Below, piece by piece: positions 1-11,840 of a stretch of DNA of 64,000 nt (its first letter is position 1; each line of letters starts with the position of its first letter). Position numbers and translations under genes: made by a program. Under the pieces are notes generated by a model, which worked only from the letters and a program-made list of their open reading frames with translations, ran no database searches and was not told the origin of the DNA. Source of the stretch: Erodium maritimum (Eukaryota; Streptophyta; Magnoliopsida; Geraniales; Geraniaceae); NCBI GenBank assembly GCA_963921825.1, contig OY997594.1, positions 37,132,557 through 37,196,556 of the forward strand, in the 5' to 3' direction.

Positions 1-965
1 GGAACCGCAACAGACAGAACAACAACTCATGGGAGACTGAAAAGACGTCTTGAGACACACCACCCATGCACGCCTTTCGAGCCCCACATTGGTGAAGGGG
101 AGAGGCTACCGCCGACGAGCACCTACGGCCAGAGGAGAACCCTGACCAGAGCTACACGAGCTCGGCCCTAGAAACCAAATCGGAGAAATCCAAGAAGCTA
201 AACAAAGCTGAGAGACACCGAGGCCAGCACCCGAGAACGGTGAAGAGAAGGTCTCCAGAGACAGAACCAGGAATGAGCTGAGCGAGCATGATGAAGAAGG
301 AGCGGAGGAAGGGAGACTGGGCGCCAACACCCAAGAGACCAGCCATGTTCGCGATCAAAGAAGGCGATGTCTGAGAGGGTCTTCCGAATCGACGCCACGA
401 GCAGCGGAGAAATCTAGCTGAGCACCGCCGCTGGGAGCGGGTAGAAACGCCATAGAAAAAACAGAGCAAGCTGCCGGAGGAGAAGAGGAGGCCAGGAGAA
501 GCACGCAGGACTGGAGCGAACACAACGCAGTGGAGGCCAGACCACCCCAAGAGGCCACAAAACACCAAGGAACCGATGAGCACTGGACCTAATCCAAAAA
601 TGACGAACCCAAACAAAAAACAGAGTTGGAGCTCGCTAAGATTACAAAGGGAATAGGGGAGGCTAGGGCCGGCGAGATCCACTTCAGGCGTCGGGAGAGG
701 CGGCTAAAAGGTTGAGAGAGACGAAATGTTCAGATCTAGAGCGCACGAGAGGCTCAAGCATGAGAGTCTTCAGATCTGAACCAGGAGAAGGAGGGCGACG
801 GAGCAGGCTCCGACGAGCATGAAAGGGAAGAGGGGTAAGAGGAGGGAGGGGGGCCAACGACCTCCAAAACCTTGGAGGCCGCCGACGGCCGAGAAAAAGA
901 AGAAGAAGGCTTTTAGGATTTGAGAGCTTTTGGATAGAAAGGTAACACAGATAAATTATTGATCG
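1..965 (-). mobile_element. Possible LINE 5' leader (partial)
   Basis: On the minus strand this stretch is pyrimidine-rich and GC-rich, with long open frames whose translations are rich in Pro, Ser, Leu and Arg. That is how the untranslated leaders of plant LINEs usually look. No conserved domain is visible, so the frames are not called as proteins. The 5' end would lie near 965, where base composition falls abruptly to AT-rich, and the element would continue past the left edge. It could instead be another GC-rich leader, for example of an LTR element. Confidence 0.3.
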
Positions 966-984
966 ATGATAAAGATCCACCCAT

Positions 985-1285
985 CAACAACTCAAGTTTA
1001 TGCTTGTTTATGAGAATCAGAAGGTGTTGTTGATTGACCGTGAAATTGAGGATTTCTTCACGTAAGAGTTTGGTTCTCAAGTCTTTCAACATTTTTCATG
1101 TCGGTTGTTTTATTTTTCATGACGTCGATCTTATGGTTTTAGATTACACCCTTTTTGGGTTCTTATAGAGCGAACTCTTTTTGTGATAATTTTTATGGGG
1201 CTTTTGTCTCTTTCGATCCTTTCCACCTAAGAGAGATACTTTACTATTAAATTTTTGGGTTATAAAAAATATATTAAAAAGTTAA
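985..1285 (+). mobile_element. LINE 3' end fragment
   Basis: A T-rich, non-coding plus-strand sequence ends in a short TTAAATTTTTGGG-like motif followed by an A-rich run near 1266-1282. This is the usual look of a plant LINE 3' untranslated end. The upstream part of the element is missing, so this would be a 5'-truncated copy. No target-site duplication was identified. It resembles the kind of 3' end expected for the DUF4283-type LINE at 10812-15755, but that copy lacks its own 3' end, so the link cannot be tested here. Confidence 0.4.
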
Positions 1286-1347
1286 GACTAAGAGAAAAGC
1301 GCTAACCAATCTCTATTTCTGTAAAACTAATAGAGAGTCCCATAAAA

Positions 1348-1894
1348 TTGTGAGTCTTAATACCCGTACTTCAATTATAAATATCCAAATGTATATATCA
1401 TCGTTAGTAATAAAATTGAAGCGATTTTATATTACTTATGTGTTGCCCACAATACGAATAAAACCATAATTCGAGATAGATCACACTCGATGAGTCCCTA
1501 ATTCAACAAAGCTTCACTAGAAACGACTGATATGAAAGATGCCTCTTTATGGCTTGCATTCTATTAGTCATTGGAATGAGATTTTGGAGTCTGATCATAG
1601 ATATCATTGGGACATGATATGGGACGACCCGCCCTGAATTTTTTCCATAAATTGACTCATGAACAATTTAGTGTCGTAGCTTGTCATGTGTCCTTAGACA
1701 AAGGAGTCTTTGTGATCGTTATGCAGTCAGCAACTGAGTTTGACCTGAGACAAACGTTGTCTATAAAAGGGCTTCCATAACGGCCATGATTGGCTTGGAG
1801 ATAGGTTGCATGAGTGACACGAAAGATGGTTAAGTGATTGATTCCTCATACTGAGGTATGAGAAAGATATCGGTTCTCGGCCGCTTAATCGAGA
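1348..1894 (+). mobile_element. Copia LTR fragment (5' third)
   Basis: Clearly homologous to the first ~600 bp of the Copia LTR seen complete at 20985-22668 and 36401-38088, including the ATATATCATCGTTAG block and the GGTTCTCGGCCGCTT block. It is much more diverged than those copies. It lacks about 35 bp after the 'cttatgtgttg' block and stops abruptly near 1894, where unrelated AT-rich DNA begins. It is therefore an old, truncated LTR. The family usually has 1.68-kb LTRs. Confidence 0.8.
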
Positions 1895-2169
1895 TTTCGG
1901 TCGTTGTACCAGCAATACCTTAAAGGTAATCGAGCACACTGTTCTGTCATATCATTCTAAAAGGTTTTCATTTCCTTGATCCTATTATGTTCGGACGTGT
2001 TGTATTTTTTTCACATGTGCTTTCTCTGATTGGAGTTACTATTTTGATGTCTGTTTGAAGAGTTTTGCTCTAAAATATTTTGGCTTGAGATATTTTATTT
2101 ATGAACTATTTCCACTCTAGGAAAAAAAGGGTTTACTTATACTTGACCTTAATTACTTGGAAGAAAAGT
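1895..2169. other. Unassigned AT-rich spacer
   Basis: AT-rich DNA with no open frame of note, no tandem repeat and no recognisable transposon end. It separates the LTR fragment from a LINE 3' stub. Confidence 0.5.
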
Positions 2170-2386
2170 TTTTTTTTTATTAGCAAAAAAGAGAGGATTT
2201 TATTAAAACGCCAAACCGAGGATTGGGGGAGATAGGTATTACAATTCAGGTGTGAAACAAAGGGAAAACCCAAGATTTAGTAGCTATTAAGGAGGTAGAG
2301 GAGAGGGTAATTTGGTCAGATATCTGCTCGGGGATCGCTTCTAAAGAGTAATGTCCAGGTCGATGAAACTGGATTGAGCTAGTGAG
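2170..2386 (-). mobile_element. 5'-truncated LINE 3' stub
   Basis: The plus strand begins with a run of nine T (2170-2178) followed by a sequence whose complement reads like a LINE 3' end, with TTTTAATAAAATCC just before an A tail. Only about 200 bp are present before the target-site duplication of the next LINE begins. It may continue after 9851, because the complete LINE at 2400-9838 appears to have inserted into or beside it. Confidence 0.5.
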
Positions 2387-2399
2387 AGGCTGAAGAGTT
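2387..2399. repeat. Target-site duplication of LINE-1 (left copy)
   Basis: AGGCTGAAGAGTT is present here and, identically, at 9839-9851. The left copy abuts the poly(T) (the complement of the poly(A) tail) of the minus-strand LINE and the right copy abuts its 5' end. This is the expected footprint of target-primed reverse transcription and fixes both ends of the element. Confidence 0.9.
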
Positions 2400-3233
2400 T
2401 TTTTTTATCAGCAAGACAATATATTGAAATGAAACCTCTTTTGAGGTGAAAGAGGAGTTACAACGGATTGTAATAAGAATCCCAAAAGCCCAAAGATAGA
2501 CGCAACTATCTGTAAGGGGAAAGATGAAAAACAAAGAGGTACTAAAAAGAGAATTCCAAAACAAACCAAACCCAAAAGAGAGGGTAGTAAACTGTGATGT
2601 TGTGAAACAAGGGGGTAGTAAACCGCTAGGGAGAGTAGCTTGCGGATCAAGTAACACACTAATTCAGCAGTTTTGAATTTGAACTAGATAGCTTGCACCT
2701 CACGCAACGCCACCAAGCTGCACTTTGTCGAATACTTGTATCACACAGAACTTTCACATTATGCAGACTTCATCACACTAATAGCAATTTTGGCTAAAGA
2801 AAGATCAACAACTTCCAAAATTCACTCAGCAACAGAAAGCAACAAAACATCAACAAGGAATACAGCCAGAACACCAAGTTCAAACCTCTACTGAAGAAGC
2901 AAAGGAAGCAACAGAAGCAAAAGGAGATCTTAAAAACCAGACAGGCCACAGGGTATGAACCAAACCCTACAGAACCAAAAGAGAACAAGACCAACAAGGC
3001 TGGGAAGACAAAGCCCAGAACAAAAGAGGAAGGCCAAGAGGAAGCCAAGACACACACTCACCTAGAGGACTTTTACCCACAGACAGAACAAGAGCAAGAG
3101 CCAGAAAGAAAACAAAAACCCCCACACAAGAACAAGACCAACCAAACCCACAGAGAGGGACACCCTCACAACCTTACCCCTCAACCTAGACCTAGCCAAA
3201 ACCACGCAAACAACCCAACCCACCAAACCCCCA

Positions 3234-6200
3234 TCAATCAGAATTTAGCAACAAGATAGGCAGAGAAGCTGCAGACCAAGGAAAACATGCTCTTGGACTG
3301 ATCTTCCACATAGTGTAGGAAAAGCCAGAGGAGTTGTCCTTGAGCCTTGAGGATTCCCAAGAGTAGGAGTGATTAACAATATTCATAAAGATATCTTGTG
3401 AAGAGAGAGATGATGCTTGGAAAATAATTAAGTTTCTTGCCAACCAAATGTGCCAACATATCAGCAATACCAGATGATTCCAAGTCTTTGCCAAATTTTT
3501 ATGCCTAAGTAAAGAGGACCAAGAGGCAATCAGACTCTTGACAGATCCAGGAATAATGAGTTGTATCCCCCACCAAGCTGCAATCAGGCTCCAAACTTTC
3601 CAAGCCCTCATACAATGCAGAAGAATATGACTACCATCTTCAAAATCCCATTCACAGATGGGGCAAACAATTTCCAACAGGGATAGTTTCATCCCTCTCT
3701 TGTCCAGAAAGCATTTGGAGGGAATGATGTCCAACAAGCCATCCAACCAAATGCAGCAATTTTAGGAGGTATCCCAGGGATCCATAGCTTTTTTTCCCAA
3801 GAGATAGTTTCTGAATTTTGTATACTTTGCATAGCTAAGAGGGAATATAATTTATTCACTGAGAATCCTTTTGCATCCCATACCCAATTCAGGGTATCTT
3901 CCTGATGAGAAAGGAGGACTCCATCCAGTATAATTACAAGGAGATCCCATTCATCTTCCTCCCAACCTCTAGGACTTCTTCTGAGGCTTAATTCCCAACT
4001 TCCATTCTCATAGAGATCTGCAACCTTGGCCTTTTTTGATTGTGCTAACAGATATATTTTGGGAAAGAGATATTTAAAAGATGTTTGACCCCACCAGATG
4101 TCCTCCCAAAAGAAGACCCTATCTCCTTTCTCCAATCTCCAAGAGAGTCCTTTAAAACCAAAGTAATCTTGCAACCTGGGATCCTTGACCAAATTCATGA
4201 TATGTATCATAAAGCAGCCTCCACTCACTTCTTCAAATTTGATGAGATCCCATTCATTTGAATCCCAATTGAACTTTGCACAGATGACTAATTTCCACAG
4301 TGAGTTCCTTTCCAAGGAAAATCTCCACCACCACTTGGCTAATAAAGCCACATTCATTAGCTCAAGATCTTTGATACCCAAACCACCCCATTTTTTTGGT
4401 TTGCAGACATTGAACCAAGAAGTTTTACAAAAAGATCTAGCTGAGGTTTTGCCATGCCATAAAAATCTTCTTTGCCAACTGATCATTTCTTTGAGGACTC
4501 CTTTAGGGGCTTTGATAATTGAAAAGAAATATAATGGGAGGGCCCCCAAAGTTGATTTCAATAATGTGATTCTGCCTCCAAGGGACAACAGTTTGGCTTC
4601 CCATAAGCCAAGAGCCTTTTTAAATTTTTGAATGATTGCAGACCAAGTTACCTTCCTATTTGGATTGGCCCCCAGAGGAAACCCCAAATAATTCAATGGA
4701 AGTGTTCCTTTTGGACAATTAAGAATCTGAATAAGAGAGCTTTCTTCCTCTTGTGAGAGATTGAATGTATAGGCCATAGATTTGTCATAGTTGACTTTTA
4801 ATCCTGGAGTGGCTTTGAATAATTTGAGAGCATATCTTAGACACTGAGTTCCCTCCTGAGATGCTTGCAGAAAGAAAATGGTATCATCTGCAAATCGCAG
4901 ATGAGAGATCATGGGGCAACTATTACTCAACTTTATCCCTTGAATGAGTCCATTCTCCACTGAGGCTTTCATGATTTGATTAAGGCCTTCTTAGACACTG
5001 AGTTCCCTCCTGAGATGCTTGCAGAAAGAAAATGGTATCATCTGCAAATCGCAGATGAGAGATCATGGGGCAACTATTACTCAACTTTATCCCTTGAATG
5101 AGTCCATTCTCCACTGAGGCTTTCATGATTTGATTAAGGCCTTCTGCTACCAGCACAAACAATAGAGGTGATAAAGCACAACCCTGTCTCAACCCTTTGT
5201 ACATTTGAAAATCAGGACTTGGTGATCCATTGATCAATATTGAGACATGAGCTTGGAAGCAAGCTAGCATCCACTTTTGCCATTGAGCTCCAAAGCCCAT
5301 TTTTGTAAGAAGTTTTAGAATAAATTCCCAGCTGACATTGTCAAATGCTTTTTCAAAATCAGCTTTGAAAATAAGTGCTTTTTGCTTTGTCTTTTTGATA
5401 AACTGAACTACCTCAGAAGCTATAAGTATACCATCTGTTATTTGTCTTCCTGTAATGAAACCAGTTTGTTCATCTCCTACCAAAAACCCAATTAAAGCCT
5501 TCAACCTGATTGATAGCAGTTTGGATAATATCTTATAAGGCCCTCCCATTAGACTTATTGGTCTATAATCATCAAAGGTGAGAGGGGAAGGACCTTTGGG
5601 TATGAGAGTCATGAAGGATGAATTTATTCCTTTCCCTAGCAAACCAGTCTGATGAAAGTGTTGTACAAAGAGGAGGAGATCAGGTTTGATAATAGGCCAG
5701 CAAACTTGAAAGAACAACAAAGTAAACCCATTTGGACCTGTTGCTTTATCTCCATTACAAGCCATTACAGCTTGGAGAACTTCTTCCTCTTCAAAAGGCC
5801 TTTCTAGCCACCAAGCTTGACCAGAGGATAAGGAGGCAAAAGGGAGATAATTCAGATTTAACTCTTGAGAAGTACTGGCTGAGAATCTTTCTGAGAAGTG
5901 AGCTGCAGCAGCCAATTTAATTTCCTTTGGCTGGGTTAAAGTATCTCCATTAGACCAAATGTGTGTGATCCTCTTAATAGAGCCTTTAAAATTTGCTATT
6001 CTGTGGAAATATTTGGATCCCTTATCTCCTTCATCAATCCATTTTTTCCTGGCTTTCTGGCTCCATAGCTTTGACTGCAATTTGTACTTGTGAATCAAGT
6101 CATCTTTGAGCTTACCTCTAGCACAACACTCCTGATCAGTGAGAGCTCTAGTATTTATCACATTATCAAGCTGATCCAAAGATTTGATCAAGCCAGCAAT

Positions 6201-7100
6201 TTGTGTGTCTAAAAAACCAAAGGTGTTTGTATTCCACTCTTTTAATTTGGATTTGAGAAGCTTCAATTTCATCCACAGCACATAATGAGGGAGGCCAACT
6301 ATCAGAAATGAATCCCAGAAACCCTTGACAACATTAAAAAATCTTCTGTCTTCAGTCCAAATATTCAGGAATTTAAAGTGCCTTGCACCCCAATCAACTT
6401 GGCTATCAAATAGGATAATTGGTCTATGATCTGATTTAGATCTTGGAAGAGCAGCTTGGGAGAGAGCAGTGAAGATGGATAAAAATTCTCCAGAGACCAA
6501 GAATCTATCCATCCTGGAAGCACTTGATCCTCCTCCATACCATGTAAACTTGCCATTTTGCATTGACAAATCTACCAGACCAAGGATATTAATAAAATTC
6601 TAGAAATGCTGCATATCTCTTGAATAGGCTCTTTTGACTGATCTTTCTTCTATGGTGAGAGTGACATTAAAATCTCCCCCAATTAAGAGCAAGGGAATAG
6701 GGTTTTGAGTATTGATAAAATCTGTTATTTCCTCCCAAAGAACTCTTCTGCCACTTCTTGAGCAGTGAGCATAAACATTGACAAAGCATCACATTTTTTG
6801 CAGGCTCTTAAGCCATCCAGTCCAGATTAGTGCTCCATCCAGTACTTTAGATTGAGTTATAGTAAAATCATTTGTCTTCCAAAAGGTGATGATTCCTCCA
6901 GAGGCACCAATAGCAGGAGATGAGATAAATTCCCAACCCCAATTCATACCACAAGATCTGAGAAACCAAGAAGGGACCTTTTCTAATTTGGACTCCTGTA
7001 ATAAGATGAAGTTTGGAGCTTGTTTATGTATCAGATTACTTAGACTCTTCCTTTTTTAAGAGGAAGAGATGCCTCTCACATTCCAAGAGAGGACTTTCAT
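3234..7100 (-). pseudogene. LINE-1 ORF2: endonuclease and reverse transcriptase, broken
   Basis: ORF2 of an L1-type LINE encodes the nuclease that nicks the target and the reverse transcriptase that copies the RNA onto it. The start MKVLSWNVRG at 7100 is the typical first strand of the APE-like endonuclease and lies 5 nt after the ORF1 stop. A frameshift and stops follow within 60 nt. An open stretch at 6569-4980 holds the endonuclease end (KSDHRPI) and RT motifs including KADFEKAFDNVSWEF, KGLRQGCALSPLLF and FADD. The frame is lost at a 154-bp tandem duplication and resumes at 4972-3689 with the RT thumb and connection region. After another shift, 3746-3234 holds the zinc-binding end (CPICEWDFEDGSHILLHC). 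Total length fits a normal L1 ORF2 of roughly 1,280 codons. Inactive. Confidence 0.93.
4836..5144 (-). repeat. 154-bp perfect tandem duplication inside LINE-1 ORF2
   Basis: The block 4836-4989 is repeated without a mismatch at 4990-5143. It covers the RT palm segment with the catalytic FADD box, so that segment is encoded twice. Because 154 is not a multiple of three, the second copy shifts the frame and separates the two main ORF2 segments. Perfect identity suggests that it arose late in the life of this copy. Confidence 0.95.
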
Positions 7101-7105
7101 TTTCT

Positions 7106-9526
7106 TCAAGTAGAGAAGGTTGTGACTGGCACACTAGGATCTTCAAAATCCTTGTCCAGATCCACACAATCTTCCTTAGAGACTTCTTCTGAGGCTACTC
7201 TAATGTTCTTTTGATCTTCCAAAAGGCTCAACTGATGGAGCACCAAATCTTCATTTCCTTTGACTTTGATACCAATTGCTTTAGCAAAACCCAAGTCCCT
7301 CTTAGATTCAGATGTTAATGAGAGGAAGGACAGATCTGAGGGTGCAGCCAAATTAACAGTAGCCTTTAACTTTGATCTGGTTATGTAAGAATGTACAGCT
7401 GCAGACCTTGAGTTCTTCTTCCTCTTCTTAAGAGTACCAGGTGTTGGAGTTTGAGGTACTGACTTAGTAAGTCCCATAAGATCAAAAACTTCTTCTACTT
7501 GGGCTTGTAAAAAAAGGGGGGAATACTTGAAATGTTGTTACCAAGAAAGTTATCACTGTTTAGTGAATTCAGACCTGGTGGTCCCATGGTGGAACCAATA
7601 TTCCCATCCATGTCAGCTCCCATAAATGTCTCATTTTCGCATGTCTGCATTTTTGCCATACTTAATAAATGCAAGTCACCTTGAAGTGTACTTGAATTGG
7701 CTTTTAGAATTTGCTGGTTGAGAGGTAAACTAATTTCTTCACCATGTATCTGAGAAGCTAATGAGGCTGAGTGAATCTGAATAGTAGATTTCACAACTCT
7801 TTCAGTTTCAGAAGTGACTAAAAGTTGAGTCTCAGCCACTGTAGAGATTTGTGGGTCTGCTAAGGCTGTTGGTGCTGGATTCAGCCTTTCTTCAACTTCT
7901 AATTGAAAGGGCTCCAAAGCTTGAGGAGAGAGTTCTTCTACTACACTAACTGGAGGTTATCTTTCAACAAATTCAGAGAGTGAGGATCTGAATGTCCTTC
8001 CACAAATTCTTCATCCACTAACATAATAGAATCAGAATTAATTCTCTGCACATGGTTCTCAACATTCAATCTGTCTGCACTTGATTCAAAAACTAATAAA
8101 TGCTCATCATTTGGAACCTTGTCAAGATTTGCAACTGTTTTCAAAATCTCAGAACACTCCTTTTGAGTTTCCAAACCAGCATTTGGAGAAAGAAGGAGAT
8201 CCATTTCAGAGGAGGAACTTGTAGATACTGAGTCAGTTGGATCAATCTGAGGGGAGTATAAAGCTGGCATGGCTGAGGCTAGTATTGAAGAAACCCAAAA
8301 TGTATAACTTGTATTTCCCAGAGTGATCTCTATTTCTTCTGAAATTGGTTTCAAGCAATTGGTATGAATGAGGACATAAGCAATATCAATCTCTTTAGCC
8401 TTACTAGAATTTGGATGAGTAAACAAAATATTTCCAAAAGAGACTACTGCAGCTTGGAAGGTCTCTTCACTCCAACCATGAAATGGAATCCCTTGAATGG
8501 AAAGCCAAAAAAATCTACCCCCTTTCAGACAAATATTAGGAGAGAAGGGAATGTAAGTCATCCACTCTTCTAGCCAAGAACATCCATCAGACAGTAGCTG
8601 AGAGTGAAACTCCTCATCAGGACAATGGACTAGCACAACCTTATTTACAAGAGATTTAAGCATTATCTCTGAAACCCCATTAAAAGCTATCTCTCTCTGA
8701 ATGGCCTCCACACTAATATTAAGATGAGAAATTGCTAGGTGTGAATGACTTATGATCTCAGAATGTGTTGTTACTATGGAGCCTTTATGCAAGAAGTCTT
8801 CAAAGTTCCTTGTGTTGGACCCATGAGTTGTGTATGTATACGTAGAATTAGTTTTCTTCCAAGATCCATCTGAAGCTTTGTATGGAGACTTTGATTTGCT
8901 TCTGTCCCAAGCTTTGGTGACAAAGATCTTGTGGTTGAGGAAGATAGCTCCATTGAATTTATGAATGGCCTTTTGCAGATTATCCAGGGAATCAAAATAC
9001 ACAAATCCATACCATAGTCCTTTTAAATTTGGTCTCTGAGCCACCAAAGATTTGCATAATCCTTTTTGTGTATGAAATGTGGTATGAAGCCAGGAAGGAT
9101 TTGCCTGGGCTGGCAGGTTCCTCACATAAGCGGCATGGAGCTTTGTTGAGGAGATGGCTTGATCATTTATAGTGAATTTGTGTAACCCTTCTATAGGAGG
9201 CATGTTCTTTCTGGATCTTGAGCTTTTAGGTTGAGGGGAGTCCGGAGTCATGTCCGTTCCAGAGTCTAGAGGATGGAAGAACTTGTATAGAATTGTTTCT
9301 GACCATGTAATAGCTTGGTATGCCCACCTGAAGAGTATTCCTGGGTCTTATCAGAGGAGGATGATGATCTAGTATCTCGTAGAATCATCTGATTCTTCTT
9401 AACAAATTCAAAGCCCGGGGGAGGTCCAATGGTAGAGGATGAAGCATTCTTGTGATGAGATTGACTTCGTTGAGGTGCTACTGAGAGAGGGGGATCCCCA
9501 GACAATTCTTCCAACGTTAGAGCCAT
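7106..9526 (-). pseudogene. LINE-1 ORF1: RRM plus DUF4283-like RNA-binding protein, broken
   Basis: ORF1 proteins coat the LINE transcript. The likely start is the Met at 9526 (MALTLEELSG), followed by a low-complexity Ser-rich part. A frameshift near 9260 leads into an open segment at 9251-7941. Its first third is an RNA-recognition motif (YVRNLPAQANPSWL, then LKGLWYGFVYF as the RNP1 strand). Next comes the DUF4283-like block with a WLSIQGIPFHGW motif. The frame shifts again near 7941 and 7490. The C-terminal part (7477-7106) is basic and Lys/Arg-rich (KKRKKNSR) and may act in nuclear import or RNA binding. The stop lies just upstream of ORF2, so the two ORFs are nearly contiguous. An RRM in ORF1 is known from plant BNR-type LINEs. 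Confidence 0.88.
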
Positions 9527-9838
9527 CCAAAAGTTATCACACCAAGGAAAAGAGTGAGTCTTTGATTGTAGCCGAGGGAGGAGAAGCAAAAGGGAGAGAA
9601 CTCTGGCCAACGGTGGTCCGATGTCCTTGTGTTGGACAACCAAGACACTACACCTTAATCCAAGGATAGGAGAAGTAGTAAAAGTGGAAGAAGATGCAGC
9701 TACCAAGAACGTTGGTTGAAGGAAGAGGATGAAGATGAAGCACAAGCGAAGAACTTTGTTGCAGATGCTACAGTAAACAAGAACAGAACTGTTGCAACTG
9801 TAATATGTAACACCTCAAATCTCAATATAGTACATTGT

Positions 9839-9851
9839 AGGCTGAAGAGTT
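9839..9851. repeat. Target-site duplication of LINE-1 (right copy)
   Basis: Identical to 2387-2399 (AGGCTGAAGAGTT) and adjoining the 5' end of the minus-strand LINE. Confidence 0.9.
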
Positions 9852-10811
9852 GAACTCTTGTAAGGTGGGCTGGGCTTGGTTGAAGCAGGCTTTGTGGGTG
9901 AAGTGGGCCTTTCGGAAACTCTTTAATTCTGAAAGTTTGATTTGTTAAGAACGAGGCTTCAGGTTCAAGGTCCTCACTGTCTGAAGAACTGTTTGATTGC
10001 TTAGTTTTAGTTACATCATTTCAGCGAGTAAGTGCGAGTGGAGTCAACATTTCAGCAACCGCTCTATCTTCATCTTATCCCCTCAACCTCTAGAGAATAT
10101 AATATGGGTCAATCAAGTGGAGGTGAGTTGACTGTCCACCAAATATAATGCCCTTGTCTGTTTGTGGGACCCATCTCTCATTTGTCAACTGATTATCTCT
10201 GTTACCTGCTACAGCTATCTTCTCTTTGGTAATGTCACAAGTCTGGTGCTACGTCAGTATCAACTGATCATCTATAATGAGTCGTTTGTATAATTGATTT
10301 TGCGATTCCTGACTTGTGACTTTTGAGCACACCACTAACTAAGTAACATAGCACGTGTAATGCTAGGTAAAATGGTTTTGGCATATGGTTATCATGTTGT
10401 GGAATCAAATATGTTTACAGACTAAGGTGATCACGAAATTGTTGAGTGGATTTGCAAGGAGTCACCTTCCGACTCGAGATGATCTCGTTGTATATGTTGT
10501 TTTTAATCAATAATTTTGTTTTATAAATCAAACCATTGAAATACAAGACAAAGTTAAGGAAAACTCTTAAAATAGATAATTTACGAGTTACAAACTCAAG
10601 CTACGTCACATGTCTGTGTACCGCGTATTTCGATGCTAGAGTTAAGGTTTTGCCAAGTTTTCATTGAGATCTTATGCAACTTGGTGTCAGCGAGGTTCGA
10701 CTATACTGTTGATCATAGTGCCCTTTGATATCTGAAGGGGGTGTGAAGTAGTATTATGAGATCACAAGGGGAGGATGGATAGGAGGTGTTGGGGAACGTT
10801 TCAGAAATTTT
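9852..10811. other. Unassigned spacer
   Basis: About 1 kb of mixed-composition DNA without a convincing open frame, tandem array or transposon terminus. The first part may be the displaced 5' side of the LINE stub at 2170-2386. The last part (10700-10811) lies upstream of the LINE C ORF1 start and may be its leader. Confidence 0.4.
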
Positions 10812-10920
10812 ATGATCGAAGAGGAGGAAGAGGAGTTAGTGATCCCCGAAGAAGAGTTGATTGAAGGTGGTTTCAAGTACGAGTTTGCTCTGGCCGGTAA
10901 ACTAATGACTCATGAAGGGA
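10812..10920 (+). pseudogene. LINE C ORF1, N-terminal fragment (DUF4283 type)
   Basis: An open frame starts with Met and a run of acidic residues (MIEEEEEELVIPEEELIEGG), then a short YEFALAGKLMTHEG stretch. That arrangement is characteristic of the N-terminus of plant DUF4283/CCHC LINE ORF1 proteins. After 36 codons it runs into the Gypsy LTR at 10924. The downstream part of the same protein reappears at 13222, so this is the left half of a split ORF. About 50 residues between the halves are missing. Confidence 0.65.
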
Positions 10921-11630
10921 TACTATCACGCCCCGCATTCGGTATAACCAGACACGGAACGCGAAATTTTAAACACTTAAATAAACCACTTAAAATCACC
11001 ACTTAAGTTAATCAAAATAATATTTTACAACTGAAAGTACGTCCAAAACAGCGGACAAAAACCAACATGTACGTTGCTAGACTCTCAAAAAGAAACCCGG
11101 ACTCCCGCTCCCAGCTCTTAAAGCTTCGAGAGCACCCCTAGTCCGCCTCGCGACCAGTACCTGTAGGAAAAGCAGCTAGGGGTGAGCGTTCGCTCACCAC
11201 CACGGATACCAGACTGACTACGACATACTAGCAGAAAATGCCGAAAACACCAACAATAGACAAAACACCGGGGACTACTATCCCCAAACTCAAATAACCC
11301 GACTGTCACACGAAAACTGTCACTTTCCCCAACCAACTCAACACCCGGACACGTAATGTAGACCCGACACAACGGTTACGATCTCAACTCAAAACGCGAA
11401 TAATAACCACGCAACACCCAATATCACAAAGGATCACACACGACAAACAAGATCATAAAGGATCGCACTCCAGCTGCTCAGTGCCGGTTGCTAACCGGCT
11501 GGGCTTGAGCCTGCCCACGCAACTTCCCCCGAACGCAGTCGGGCCAGGCGGTCGACCTGTTAGTGATACGTACCGCGATACTTTACGATAGCTAGTCGGA
11601 AGGGGAGCCGCCCTTCATCGCCGAAGAAAT

Positions 11631-11840
11631 GCACAACTTTACCGATGGTTAGTCGGAAGGCTAGCCAACCCCCACGCGCGCGACCACAGAACCCCTTTAC
11701 TGTCAGGCGGGCCCCCAACCTCGTCGTAGAAGAATGCACAACTTTACCGATGGTTAGTCGGAAGGCTAGCCAACCCCCACGCGCGCGACCACATGACCCC
11801 TTTATTGTCAGGCGGGCCCCTAATTTCAGGCAATCACAAT
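11631..11840. repeat. 105-bp tandem duplication in the Gypsy LTR
   Basis: Two adjacent near-identical units (about 11631-11735 and 11736-11840) each contain GCACAACTTTACCGATGG and ACGCGCGCGACCACA. The equivalent area of the LTR at 52410-55305 has related but rearranged sequence, so the duplication is specific to this copy. Confidence 0.85.

Larger units (their letters stand above)
2400..9838 (-). mobile_element. LINE-1, full-length L1-type retrotransposon (RRM-ORF1 class)
   Basis: A 7.4-kb minus-strand non-LTR retrotransposon bounded by a perfect 13-bp duplication. In element order: a short 5' leader (9838 to about 9527), ORF1 (9526-7106), ORF2 (7100-3234, endonuclease, reverse transcriptase and C-terminal zinc-binding region), a 3' untranslated region (3233-2400) and a short A tail. 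Full length with both ends preserved is less common than 5' truncation for plant LINEs. ORF1 with an N-terminal RNA-recognition motif followed by a DUF4283-like domain matches the plant 'BNR' type of L1. Frameshifts, stops and a 154-bp tandem duplication show that it is inactive. Confidence 0.92.

Noticed and set aside
152-980. Long minus-strand open frames in the GC-rich left end
   Set aside because: Compositionally biased (Leu/Ser/Pro/Arg) with no domain; typical of stop-poor GC-rich leader DNA, so not called as proteins.
4185-4631. 148-codon plus-strand frame
   Set aside because: It is the antisense shadow of the well-supported LINE-1 ORF2 RT segment.
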